Source: Bacteroidales bacterium (GTDB taxonomy: Bacteria; Bacteroidota; Bacteroidia; Bacteroidales; P3). Taken from it: DNA of 18,052 bases. Made by a program: the position numbers and the translations under genes. Every line of letters starts with the position of its first letter. Positions within the stretch are counted from its first letter, which is position 1. The notes beneath the pieces were generated by a model. The model saw only the letters and a program-made list of their open reading frames with translations. It was not told the origin of the DNA and ran no database searches. Shown in pieces: positions 8,076-15,820 of this stretch. The DNA lies in assembly GCA_031286005.1 (NCBI GenBank), contig JAITVC010000262.1:1-18052 (forward strand), given 5' to 3'.

Positions 8076-8492
8076 TTAAATCATCCCTAACGCAAGCTCC
8101 TCTTGCGCCGTCATTACTTTTTTATCCTTTGGCGTTTTATCTTTGTAACCCAACAAATGTAATACACCATGCGCAATAAGGCGATGGGTTTCGTCAGATT
8201 GTTTCACGTGAAACAACTTTGCATTTTCTTTCATGCGGTCGACGGAAATGAAAATATCACCACTAATGGTTTTTCCTTCTACAAAATCGAACGTGATAAT
8301 ATCAGTAAAGGTGTCATGATTCAAATACTGCTCATTTAACTTTAGTAAATATTCATCACCACAAAAAATAAAATTAATCTCACCAAGAGATTTCTTTTCT
8401 TTCCCAATTAGCTTTACTAACCATTCTCTAATTTGGGTTTTGTTCTTAAGTGTGAAGTTTACTTCTTCATTAAAAAATTGTATTGTTTGCAT
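8076..8492 (-). CDS. ybeY: Endoribonuclease YbeY (rRNA maturation factor)
   Basis: A metal-dependent RNase family needed for 16S rRNA 3' end maturation and ribosome quality control. The product is 138 residues from ATG at 8492. The zinc motif reads HGVLHLLGYKD (108-118). The first two His are conserved, while the usual third His is Asp 118 or lies elsewhere, a variation I recall in Bacteroidota YbeY. Residues 94-98, FHVKQ, are encoded by a parS palindrome and sit in the variable stretch just before the motif (ISVDRMKENAK...ETHRLIAHG). A TTG at 8522 would add LFHVKQNNSN at the N-terminus, encoded by the second parS copy in the same frame; the ATG is preferred because the family sequence begins near it. 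The gene lies 32 bases after the DUF4175-like gene and is probably co-transcribed with it. Confidence 0.92.
   Translation of the reverse strand: MQTIQFFNEEVNFTLKNKTQIREWLVKLIGKEKKSLGEINFIFCGDEYLLKLNEQYLNHDTFTDIITFDFVEGKTISGDIFISVDRMKENAKLFHVKQSDETHRLIAHGVLHLLGYKDKTPKDKKVMTAQEELALGMI
8199..8216. other. parS: parS centromere site (ParB binding), inside ybeY
   Basis: A perfect 18-bp palindrome, TTGTTTCACGTGAAACAA. Bases 8200-8215 match the widely conserved parS consensus TGTTnCACGTGAAACA completely. It lies in the ybeY coding region and is translated as LFHVKQ. ParB would load here and spread to condense and segregate the origin region; parA and parB are not in this window. Confidence 0.88.
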
Positions 8493-8504
8493 ATTACTAT
8501 TGTT

Positions 8505-8522
8505 TTGTTTCACGTGAAACAA
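8505..8522. other. parS: parS centromere site (ParB binding), ybeY leader
   Basis: A second copy of the same perfect 18-bp palindrome, exactly 306 bp from the first. Bases 8506-8521 match the parS consensus completely. It fills most of the gap between the DUF4175-like gene and the ybeY ATG, so bound ParB could also affect ybeY transcription or read-through (inference). Confidence 0.88.
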
Positions 8523-8524
8523 TG

Positions 8525-11500
8525 TTAATGTTGACGAAAATATTCTTGGGTTTTTTGCTGGTAATACGGGCGTAAAACAGGATGATATTTTTGTAATAAT
8601 TCAGACTCGTGAGATTGTTTTTTCTGTTGCTCTAACACTTCCTCCGGCACTTTGAAATCCTTTTGTTGGGCTTCGGTAGATTTGCGACGCTCTTCCTGTT
8701 CGCGATTGAGTTCCGCTTTTTCTGCTTCTAAAAGCCTTGTTAAGATTTGTTGTTGGCGGCGAAGACTACCTTCATTCAAAATCTTATTTACCATATCCTG
8801 CTCCGCTTTTTCCATTTCATCAATCAAACCCTGCAATTGTCCGGCAGCCTTGCCATCCGATTTTTTCAACTCATCAGCCGCCTGTTGCATCAAACGGCGA
8901 ATGGCTTCCTGCTGTGCAGCCGAACGAGCAAATTGTTCGCTCATGGATGGTTGACCGGTCTGACCCTGTCCGGGTTTCTTCCCCTGTTCTTTACCTTTCT
9001 GCTCACGCATGCGTTGCAATTGTTTATTCAATTGCTCTTGCATTTCTCGTGCCGATTGTGCGGTAGACTTCTTGCCTTTTGAATCCTTGGGTGCCCCCTG
9101 ACCGCTTTGACTTGGATTCTTACAACGCACTTTCGACTTCTGATTGCTCTGCTGCTCTTCCATGTTCTTTAATGATTCGGCTAAAAGCAAACTCATCGTG
9201 TTCAAACTCGTCATCGTGTATTGCTGGCGAGATGATGCGTTATGGTTTGTTCGATTAGTTCGCAAATACATTACATCATTCATGCCCAACAAATCTTTCA
9301 ACGCTAAATCCGAAAAATTATTCATTGATTTAAGTTCCTTATTAATTAAAACGGCCACTTGAGGTTGACGTGTCCCAAGTGCATACAAAGAATCCGAAAT
9401 CATGGCAATGTCAGTTTTTAATTCGGATTGCCGACGAATAATGGTTTGATATTTTGGATCGCTAACACGAATTGATTTCAACATATCCATGACTTCTTCT
9501 TGATTCACCGATGTTTTTAAAACATATTTCAACAGACGACGAATCATCGCTGCATCTTCGGCTTGATTAGATTCATCACTTGCCGACCATTGTTCTTCCA
9601 AATCATTCAACATTTCTTCCATGTCTTGTTCGGCTTGCGATTGATTGTTTTCAGCTTCCTTATTTTGCTGTTTCGATAAGGCATTGGATGCTTTTTGCAA
9701 TTTGTCGGCTATTTGCTTTTCGAGTTCCGCATTGCGCGTAATATCATTTTTCTCTTGCAAGTCTTGATTTAGTTTATCAACTTCATCCAAGGCTTTCTGA
9801 ATATCTTTGAACTGCTCGTTGAGGTCATTTTGTTTGGCTGTTTTTTCATCTTGAAGAATCTTGCCGGAAGCCATGTCTTCTCGAAGTTGCTGTTGTTCCT
9901 CTCGAAGATTTTGGAGATTATCCAACGCCTCGTTAAACTTTCGCTCAAATTCCATTTGTTTGAAAATTTCCAAGTTTTGATCCAACGACTTTTCCAATTC
10001 GGCATTATTCATTCTGATTTGCTCCATCGCTTTTTCCAACTGCTCTTTGGGCATTTGCTCCTGCATCAGTTTTTGAATTTCTTCAAGCGTCTTTTTCATT
10101 TCCTCTGAAAAGAGTTGATCAAAAAGTTCGTTCAATTCATTTTGCTTTTCAAGCAAGCGTTCTTCGTCCGCTGTTAGTTTTTGTTCATTTTGAAGCATGG
10201 GTTGAAGTTCATTTTTCAAGCGCTCAGATTCTTGTTTCAAGCGGTTTTGATCCTTCAAAATATCTTCAAATAGTTTTTTTTCCTCCCAAGAGATAGTAGG
10301 TTTATCCAATAGCTTTTTGGTAAGTTCGTTTAAATCGCGTTGATTTTTCTTCAACAACTTCATATTATCCTCTAAACTTTTCGTCACATTTTCGCCCTGC
10401 TCACTAAGTTCTTCCGCAAGCTCTTTCTCGGTTTTTGTAGCATATACAAATGTGGTCGAACGTGCCAATTTTGCACCATTCACATCATCATTATCCCAAA
10501 CTTCAAAATAATATTCCGCTTTATCGCCAAACTCTACAAGTAGTTTTGAGAAATCTACATAATGCATAAAATCCTGTTGCGCTTGTTGCGGATTGAAAAA
10601 TAAATCTTGCGTAAGCGTATCCTGCATTTCGGCACCTTTGGAAATAATCATTCTGAATTTGGAAAAGCCGTAATCATCGGCAATCGCACCTTTAAAATAC
10701 ACCATCATAGGTGTAGTCGAATCGCGAAACTCTTGAACATTAATAGTCGGAAATTGATCCGGCAAAACAGTAACCGTATAATGCATGGTATCTGTTTCCG
10801 ATGTATATTTATTTTTAGGCACAATCGTATAATCAAACGACTTCATCGCCCGAATGGCATACACTGCCGTGCTTTTATCATTAGAAACAGGTTTTATCAA
10901 CCGATTATCCACATAAAAATCCAATTCATCCACGTCTTTTATCCGAATTTGATACCGGATATGAGTGCCTTCAGGAACTTTAAAAACGCCATTGTTTTCA
11001 ATGGTTTCATTCGTCAAGCCCGTATATTTCGGATAAGATAAAAAAGCTCGAAAATCAAATATCACCGGTTGTGGCAACACATTCAATGTATAATCAACCG
11101 TTCGGAAATCTCCTATCTGGAAGGCAAACGTTAAACTTTGATTTACATTTTTAAATTGATAAGCAAATTCTAACTTGCTTACTTTATTCATCTTTACCGT
11201 ATTAGTTCCTATTTGAAGCCAAACCTCGTCTGGAATCTCCTCCCCTACCGATTTAATTTTCAATGCAAAATCTGTATTTTGCAACACGTTCAAATCGTCG
11301 TTGAGAATATCTAATGCAAACGGCGATGGTTTTTCAAAATGAGTTTGGAAACGAATCAACCGTTCGGTTGGAGATGATAAACTTTCCGGCCAAAAAACAA
11401 CCAAAGCCAAAATAATCCCAATCGGTAAAATCGCCATGCGCAAATATTTCAAATTTTTCCGAAAATCAATCGTCGATACAAAATTGTAAAATCTCAACCC

Positions 11501-11908
11501 CGAAATCTTCTGTTCAATGGCCGCTTGTAGGATTAAATTTTCGTTCTCTCTCCCGCTTTGAACTTTTTCATGCAATTCTAAAAGGTTTCGCAGATGGTCT
11601 TTCAACTCCGGAAGACTTGATTTTATTAGGCTTTCCGCATTTTGATAAGACATCGCTTTCGAGAGTCCGAAAATTTTAGAAACAGGCCACCAAAACGCCC
11701 AATAAATCATTGATAAAGTTATCAATAAAAACGAAACAAAAAGAATTAACCGCAAAATTGTTCCAAAAAATAAATAAGCCTCCGAAAAATTAATCAGCAA
11801 AAACAATCCCCCAACAACCGTTAGAAAAATGCAGGCTCTTTTCATCAAAATATTTTTGTAATATTTTTGAATGAACCCATCAAGTTGATCAAAAATTTCG
11901 GATTTCAT
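8525..11908 (-). CDS. DUF4175-like membrane-anchored protein with long Gln/Glu-rich coiled coil
   Basis: A 1127-residue protein of unknown function. Two transmembrane helices near the N-terminus (about 25-48 and 52-75) and a third at about 155-173 are followed by a large beta-rich region (about 180-490). Then comes a long, highly charged coiled-coil region (about 500-790). A C-terminal part rich in Gln, Lys and Gly (about 930-1000, including MSEQFARSAAQQ and GKKPGQGQTGQP) ends in another helical, Glu/Gln-rich tail. The architecture and its position directly upstream of ybeY and mnmG match the DUF4175 family of Bacteroidota (from memory). If the third helix crosses the membrane, most of the protein lies in the periplasm. 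The ATG at 11908 has a -7 element five bases upstream. No catalytic motif is seen. Confidence 0.8.
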   Translation of the reverse strand: MKSEIFDQLDGFIQKYYKNILMKRACIFLTVVGGLFLLINFSEAYLFFGTILRLILFVSFLLITLSMIYWAFWWPVSKIFGLSKAMSYQNAESLIKSSLPELKDHLRNLLELHEKVQSGRENENLILQAAIEQKISGLRFYNFVSTIDFRKNLKYLRMAILPIGIILALVVFWPESLSSPTERLIRFQTHFEKPSPFALDILNDDLNVLQNTDFALKIKSVGEEIPDEVWLQIGTNTVKMNKVSKLEFAYQFKNVNQSLTFAFQIGDFRTVDYTLNVLPQPVIFDFRAFLSYPKYTGLTNETIENNGVFKVPEGTHIRYQIRIKDVDELDFYVDNRLIKPVSNDKSTAVYAIRAMKSFDYTIVPKNKYTSETDTMHYTVTVLPDQFPTINVQEFRDSTTPMMVYFKGAIADDYGFSKFRMIISKGAEMQDTLTQDLFFNPQQAQQDFMHYVDFSKLLVEFGDKAEYYFEVWDNDDVNGAKLARSTTFVYATKTEKELAEELSEQGENVTKSLEDNMKLLKKNQRDLNELTKKLLDKPTISWEEKKLFEDILKDQNRLKQESERLKNELQPMLQNEQKLTADEERLLEKQNELNELFDQLFSEEMKKTLEEIQKLMQEQMPKEQLEKAMEQIRMNNAELEKSLDQNLEIFKQMEFERKFNEALDNLQNLREEQQQLREDMASGKILQDEKTAKQNDLNEQFKDIQKALDEVDKLNQDLQEKNDITRNAELEKQIADKLQKASNALSKQQNKEAENNQSQAEQDMEEMLNDLEEQWSASDESNQAEDAAMIRRLLKYVLKTSVNQEEVMDMLKSIRVSDPKYQTIIRRQSELKTDIAMISDSLYALGTRQPQVAVLINKELKSMNNFSDLALKDLLGMNDVMYLRTNRTNHNASSRQQYTMTSLNTMSLLLAESLKNMEEQQSNQKSKVRCKNPSQSGQGAPKDSKGKKSTAQSAREMQEQLNKQLQRMREQKGKEQGKKPGQGQTGQPSMSEQFARSAAQQEAIRRLMQQAADELKKSDGKAAGQLQGLIDEMEKAEQDMVNKILNEGSLRRQQQILTRLLEAEKAELNREQEERRKSTEAQQKDFKVPEEVLEQQKKQSHESELLQKYHPVLRPYYQQKTQEYFRQH

Positions 11909-11910
11909 CG

Positions 11911-11963
11911 TTACAAAGTTAAAAAAAATTTCATAATTATCAAAAAAAATTGTAACTTTGTAA
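11911..11963. promoter_or_regulatory. Divergent promoters with mirror-image -7 elements
   Basis: TTACAAAGTTA (11911-11921) and TAACTTTGTAA (11953-11963) are perfect 11-bp inverted copies. Each contains a TAnnTTTG element (TAACTTTG). The minus-strand copy lies five bases before the DUF4175-like ATG, predicting a near-leaderless mRNA. The plus-strand copy is 70 bases before the lipoprotein ATG, leaving an AT-rich leader of about 65 bases. Confidence 0.7.
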
Positions 11964-12030
11964 AATAATTAATTAAACTTACATCTGTTTTTAACATCTA
12001 AAATAAAATAACTATAATAAATTCTATATC

Positions 12031-12891
12031 ATGAAAAATTTTATCACACTCAGTTTTGCCGCATTAATTATTCTTTTGGCTGGCTGTAACAGAAACAAAA
12101 TCGCACAATTGGAACTTGAAAACCAAACGTTGCGTACAGAGCGGGATGTGGCCGATTCACTGCAAAGCAAATTTAACGAATACCTGCTCGACATCGAAAG
12201 CAATTTGGCTGACATCAAAAGCAAAGAAAAAATAATCACTTCAACAACCGGTGAAAAACCACAAAGCACACAAGAAAAAATATTGCAAGATTTGGCCGAC
12301 ATCAGCACATTGATGGACAAAAACCGCAACCGTTTGGCTGAGCTGGACAACCTTCGCAGACAAATGAAACAAGCCAATATTGACACCAAAAACATGGAAG
12401 AGATGGTTAAGGCCCTCGAAGCTCGTATTGTTGAACAAGAAGCACAAATTCAAGAACTACAAGCACAATTAAAAGTGGCTAACGAACAAATTGATGCTCT
12501 CAAAGTTCAAAACCAAGAAATCACAGACGATAACGCTAAAAAACAAGCTAAAATCGACGAACAAGTGATTGAGTTAAACACTGTCTTCTATACTATGGGA
12601 ACTTCGCAATTGCTCAAAGAAGCCGGTATAATCACTCAAAAAGGCGGTTTCATTGGTCTTGGCAAAACAAGAGCTTTGAATGAACAAGCCGACCTAAGCA
12701 AGTTTACAAAAGTAGACCTGCGTGAGTTCACGAAATTAGAAACAAACTCTGATAAAATCGAACTGATTACAACTCATCCTACCGATTCTTATAAAATCAA
12801 CAATGCTGATCCAAAGAATTTGATTATCGAAATCACAAATCCTGCCAGCTTTTGGAAATCTTCTAAATATTTGGTAGTTCGAGTGAGATAA
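12031..12891 (+). CDS. Coiled-coil lipoprotein of unknown function
   Basis: A 286-residue product with a lipoprotein signal peptide ending in the lipobox LAGC (16-19), so it is probably attached to a membrane at Cys19. Residues about 22-190 are almost continuous heptad-like coiled coil rich in Gln, Glu, Lys and Asn. They are followed by a compact domain (about 195-286) containing YTMGTSQLLKEAGIITQKGG and FIGLGKTRALNE and ending in a beta-rich stretch. Similar coiled-coil lipoproteins with this C-terminal GGF.GLGKT region are familiar in Bacteroidota, but I cannot name the family with confidence. It is the only plus-strand gene left of 16 kb, and it reads toward deoC with a terminator between them. 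Confidence 0.85.
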   Translation: MKNFITLSFAALIILLAGCNRNKIAQLELENQTLRTERDVADSLQSKFNEYLLDIESNLADIKSKEKIITSTTGEKPQSTQEKILQDLADISTLMDKNRNRLAELDNLRRQMKQANIDTKNMEEMVKALEARIVEQEAQIQELQAQLKVANEQIDALKVQNQEITDDNAKKQAKIDEQVIELNTVFYTMGTSQLLKEAGIITQKGGFIGLGKTRALNEQADLSKFTKVDLREFTKLETNSDKIELITTHPTDSYKINNADPKNLIIEITNPASFWKSSKYLVVRVR

Positions 12892-12906
12892 AATTAATAG
12901 TAAAAC

Positions 12907-12963
12907 GTGGGTTTCGCCCACTGGTTAAAGGTAAAAGGGTTAAATTAACCCTTTTACCTTTTT
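12907..12963. terminator. Bidirectional terminator between the lipoprotein gene and deoC
   Basis: AAAGGTAAAAGGGTTAA (12927-12943) and its exact reverse complement (12945-12961) form a 17-bp stem around a single base; in practice the central AT pairs open to give a loop. T-rich DNA follows. A small hairpin, GTGGG-TTTCG-CCCAC (12907-12921), stands just before it. Its position between convergent genes fits a terminator used from both sides. Confidence 0.8.
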
Positions 12964-12992
12964 ACCCCTTAACCCGCTCACTTTGCGAGCTA

Positions 12993-13694
12993 TCAAAGCG
13001 CATCAACTAATCTGCTCGCCCCAATCCGAAACAATTCCGGCCTCAACCATTCTTCTCCCAAAATATCACGAACTAAGTTCACATAAATTTCAGCATCTGC
13101 CGGTTTAGAAATACCACCTGCGGGTTTAAAACCTATTTTGTTTCCCGTCTTTTGATAATGTTCTTTGATGACATGAAGCATCACCGTAGCCGCTTCCGGT
13201 GTAGCCGCAACAGGAATTTTTCCCGTCGATGTCTTGATGAAATCTGCACCGTTAGCAATGGCTATTTCGCTCGCCAACTTAATGTTTTCGGGTGTTTGAA
13301 GTTCTCCTGTTTCCAAAATGACTTTTAAATGCACTGCGCCACAAGCCTCTTTAATAGCCTTGATCTCAGCGCCAACCGTAGCATAATCACCCTCCAAAAA
13401 CGTTCCGCGAGAAATGACCATATCAATTTCTTGTGCGCCTTGTTCTATGGCATACGCCACTTCGGACGTTTTAACGTGAATAGGGGACTGTCCGGACGGA
13501 AAAGCGCCCGCCACACAAGCCGTTTGAATCGTTGTACCCGCTAACTGCTCGCGCACAATTTTCGCAAAAGGCGGATAAACGCAGATGGCTGCTGTTTGAT
13601 GGTGTTTGGCTTTGTTGCAAAGTGTAACGACTTTTTCTTTTGTATCCGCACCTTCCAATGTAGTAAGGTCAATAAAGGATTTAATGTTTACCAT
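12993..13694 (-). CDS. deoC: Deoxyribose-phosphate aldolase
   Basis: Splits 2-deoxyribose 5-phosphate into glyceraldehyde 3-phosphate and acetaldehyde in deoxynucleoside breakdown. The 233-residue product is a complete class I TIM-barrel aldolase. The Schiff-base Lys is K154 in FIKTSTGK, the proton-relay Lys is K190 in GFKPAGGI, and the conserved Asp is D91 in EIDMVISRG. LKVILETGEL is at 123-132. The start is ATG at 13694. No TAnnTTTG element is seen just upstream. It lies 85 bases after the LutB-like gene, with an intergenic repeat between, and may be read through from the rpiB promoter. No other nucleoside-catabolism gene (deoA, deoB, deoD) is in the window. Confidence 0.96.
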   Translation of the reverse strand: MVNIKSFIDLTTLEGADTKEKVVTLCNKAKHHQTAAICVYPPFAKIVREQLAGTTIQTACVAGAFPSGQSPIHVKTSEVAYAIEQGAQEIDMVISRGTFLEGDYATVGAEIKAIKEACGAVHLKVILETGELQTPENIKLASEIAIANGADFIKTSTGKIPVAATPEAATVMLHVIKEHYQKTGNKIGFKPAGGISKPADAEIYVNLVRDILGEEWLRPELFRIGASRLVDAL

Positions 13695-13711
13695 AGTTCT
13701 AATTCTTAGTC

Positions 13712-13759
13712 GTCATTCCGAGCGTAGTCGAGGAACCCCCTTGCTATGGATGTCCCGAC
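13712..13759 (+). repeat. Dispersed intergenic stem-loop repeat (partial)
   Basis: GTCATTCCGAGCGTAG followed by TCGAGGAACC is a typical half of an intergenic repeat seen in many Bacteroidota genomes (memory, not searched). The other arm is GTCCCGACTAC at 13752 onward. GTAGTCGAGG can pair with CCCGACTAC with one bulge. It separates the LutB-like gene from deoC. Confidence 0.5.
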
Positions 13760-13779
13760 TACACTTGACATCACGTGTA

Positions 13780-15147
13780 TTATTTAATATTATTCTGTTC
13801 TTTATATCTCACATTAAAACTCCGCTGCGACAAATCCGGAAAAACCTTTTCATTACCAAAAAGTTTTTTATACGACATCTTCAACAACGAATTTTGCATC
13901 CAAGAATCCATCGCCGCCCGTTTAATCATCATCTTCCGAAGAACCTTTATCTTCGACTTATCAAGCGTTACATAAAACTCCCGCTGCACAGATTCTTTTC
14001 GATTCTGCAAAATCAATTCATGAATAGGAATATTCATCGGACACACTTCCGTGCAACGCTTGCAAAGCGTACAAGCATACGCTTGATGTGCAGCATGGTA
14101 AAAATCCATCATAAACGGATTCACAACCGAGCCAACCGGACCCACATATACACCGCCATAAGGCTCATCCCCGATAAGTTTGTAAACCGGACAAACACTT
14201 GTGCAAGCACCGCAATGAATACAGTGGAAAATCTCCCGCTGTTTCACTTGTTTCATCACATCTGTACGTTTGTTATCAATCAACACCAAATAAAGCTCCT
14301 TGGGGCCGTCTACTTCATTTTCTTGACGAGGCCCTGTGATTACTTGAGTATGCGCTGGCAACAAACCGCCCGATGTATGCACAGACAAAAGATTTAGAAA
14401 CTTTTCCAAATCCGCAAAACTCGGAATCATTTTCTCTATACCGCACAATGCAATATGTATTTCCGAAAATGACGTTGTCATCGCAATATTACCTTGATTT
14501 TCACAAATTACCAAACCGCCTATATCACTTACCAAAAAATTCACGCCCGTAATACCCACATGTGTTTGAAACCCCTGATTAATTAAATATTTTTTAACAT
14601 AATCTATCGTTTGCAACGTACTTTGTTCATTGAAATTAAGCCGCGATTGCAAACCTTGCGAAACATGTGCAAAATCCGTATCCACAATAGGGTAGGAGGC
14701 ACTTTCAGCCTCGTTTTTGTGCAATTGATTGTAAAAAGCGTTAAATTCGGTTTCCGCACAATCAACGTTAGCATTATTCAAAATCTCATTTAAATGGATT
14801 TCATTAGCCGTTTTTGAATTGGATTTAACCACTTTCTTAATCCCTTTTTCGCGCAAAAGGTTGAGAATTTCTTTCGTAGCTTCTTCATGATTTTCAGCCC
14901 AAATAATACGCCCACCTCGTCGTGTAAACAAAAACTCAAACTCCACTAAATATTTTTCAAGTTCGTTTATCGTTTTATATTTACTTAAAATCGCCCTGTT
15001 TTTCAACAACGTTGGATTCTTGAAAAAACTGTCCGCATTTTCCAACATCGTTTGATAATGCTCCAAAATACCTTCCGCATACACCCGATGACGGGTATTA
15101 TTAATGCCTTTTTGGGCACTTTCAAGATATGTCGTAAGTGTATTCAA
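13780..15147 (-). CDS. lutB: LutB-type LUD-domain iron-sulfur protein
   Basis: In LutABC systems the B subunit joins a LUD domain to a ferredoxin-like electron-transfer domain and oxidises lactate to pyruvate. The 455-residue product has the LUD region (about 60-300; VGITGVNFLVSDIGGLVICENQGN at 197-220) and two 4Fe-4S motifs, CIHCGACTSVCP (309-320) and CTLCKRCTEVCP (359-370). The C-terminal tail is basic. No ATG is available near the N-terminus: an in-frame TGA lies eight codons upstream and the first internal Met is at codon 34. TTG at 15147 is therefore the likely start, two bases after the rpiB stop. LutA and LutC are not adjacent, so the gene name is provisional and the redox partner unknown. 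Confidence 0.85.
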   Translation of the reverse strand: MNTLTTYLESAQKGINNTRHRVYAEGILEHYQTMLENADSFFKNPTLLKNRAILSKYKTINELEKYLVEFEFLFTRRGGRIIWAENHEEATKEILNLLREKGIKKVVKSNSKTANEIHLNEILNNANVDCAETEFNAFYNQLHKNEAESASYPIVDTDFAHVSQGLQSRLNFNEQSTLQTIDYVKKYLINQGFQTHVGITGVNFLVSDIGGLVICENQGNIAMTTSFSEIHIALCGIEKMIPSFADLEKFLNLLSVHTSGGLLPAHTQVITGPRQENEVDGPKELYLVLIDNKRTDVMKQVKQREIFHCIHCGACTSVCPVYKLIGDEPYGGVYVGPVGSVVNPFMMDFYHAAHQAYACTLCKRCTEVCPMNIPIHELILQNRKESVQREFYVTLDKSKIKVLRKMMIKRAAMDSWMQNSLLKMSYKKLFGNEKVFPDLSQRSFNVRYKEQNNIK

Positions 15148-15149
15148 TC

Positions 15150-15578
15150 TTAAATATTTATTTTTTCAACACGCTTTTGATGACGGCCGCCTTCAAAATC
15201 TGTAGAGAAAAATCTTTTAACACAAGTTTTAGCCTCTTCAAAATCAATAAAACGTCCCGGAAGAACTAAAATATTGGCATCATTGTGAAGCCGGGACAAC
15301 CGAGCTACTTCGGCATTCCAACACAAAGCTGCACGAACCCCCGCATGTTTATTAGCCGTCATCGCTATACCATTTCCACTACCGCAAATTAATATGCCTT
15401 TTTCATACATTTTAGTCTCAATCAACGCAGCCTCTTTATGCGCATAATCTGGATAATCCACAGATTCTTCAGAGTGTGTGCCCAAATCATCAAACACAAA
15501 TTCGTCGCCAAAAGCCTTAATCAAAAATTGTTTCAGTTCATAACCCGCATGATCAGAAGCAATAGGAATTGTCATCAT
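15150..15578 (-). CDS. rpiB: Ribose 5-phosphate isomerase B
   Basis: Interconverts ribulose 5-phosphate and ribose 5-phosphate in the pentose phosphate pathway. The product has 142 residues, the usual length. The substrate-binding DHAG is at 9-12, the catalytic-base Cys is C65 in LICGSGNGIAMTANK, and the conserved HNDANILVLPGR is at 98-109. The gene starts with two ATGs in tandem (15578 and 15575), and either could be used. It is the first gene of a rightmost minus-strand run; the LutB-like gene follows with two bases between stop and start. Confidence 0.95.
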   Translation of the reverse strand: MMTIPIASDHAGYELKQFLIKAFGDEFVFDDLGTHSEESVDYPDYAHKEAALIETKMYEKGILICGSGNGIAMTANKHAGVRAALCWNAEVARLSRLHNDANILVLPGRFIDFEEAKTCVKRFFSTDFEGGRHQKRVEKINI

Positions 15579-15595
15579 AACTTAAAATTTTTCTA

Positions 15596-15603
15596 CAAAT
15601 TTA
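15596..15603 (-). promoter_or_regulatory. Probable rpiB promoter -7 element
   Basis: TAAATTTG on the minus strand matches TAnnTTTG and lies 17 bases before the first ATG, giving a leader of about 12 bases. AT-rich surroundings make a chance match possible. Confidence 0.5.
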
Positions 15604-15661
15604 CTAAATAAATCATAATTCATAAACCATAAATCATAAATTTTCTTAACAGTCCACTGTT

Positions 15662-15695
15662 TGTTCATAACTTTTTTACCACTGTTCATAACTTT
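15662..15695 (+). repeat. 13-bp direct repeat with 21-bp period
   Basis: TGTTCATAACTTT occurs at 15662-15674 and 15683-15695. The 21-bp spacing is two helical turns, so bound proteins would sit on the same face of the DNA. The first nine bases are the complement of TTATGAACA, a distant DnaA-box relative. Confidence 0.7.
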
Positions 15696-15783
15696 CAAAA
15701 TAATCAAACTTTCAATAAATGTAAAAAAGTTATCAAAACTTATTATAAGTTATACAGTAGTTATCAACATAAAAAATCCCAAT

Positions 15784-15820
15784 GTTAATATCTTTCTTAT
15801 TCACAAAACAGATATTAACA
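15784..15820. repeat. 10-bp inverted repeat around a DnaA-box-like site
   Basis: TGTTAATATC (15784-15793) and GATATTAACA (15811-15820) are perfect inverted copies. The 17 bases between them contain TTATTCACA. Parts recur to the right: CAGATATTAACACCC (15809-15823) reappears with one change at 15940-15954, and CAATGTTAAT (15780-15789) reappears at 16002-16011, next to the second TTATTCACA. Confidence 0.7.

Noticed and set aside
13606..14397. 263-codon open frame on the plus strand across deoC, the repeat and lutB
   Set aside because: It crosses two certain genes on the opposite strand and has a His/Arg-rich, patternless sequence.
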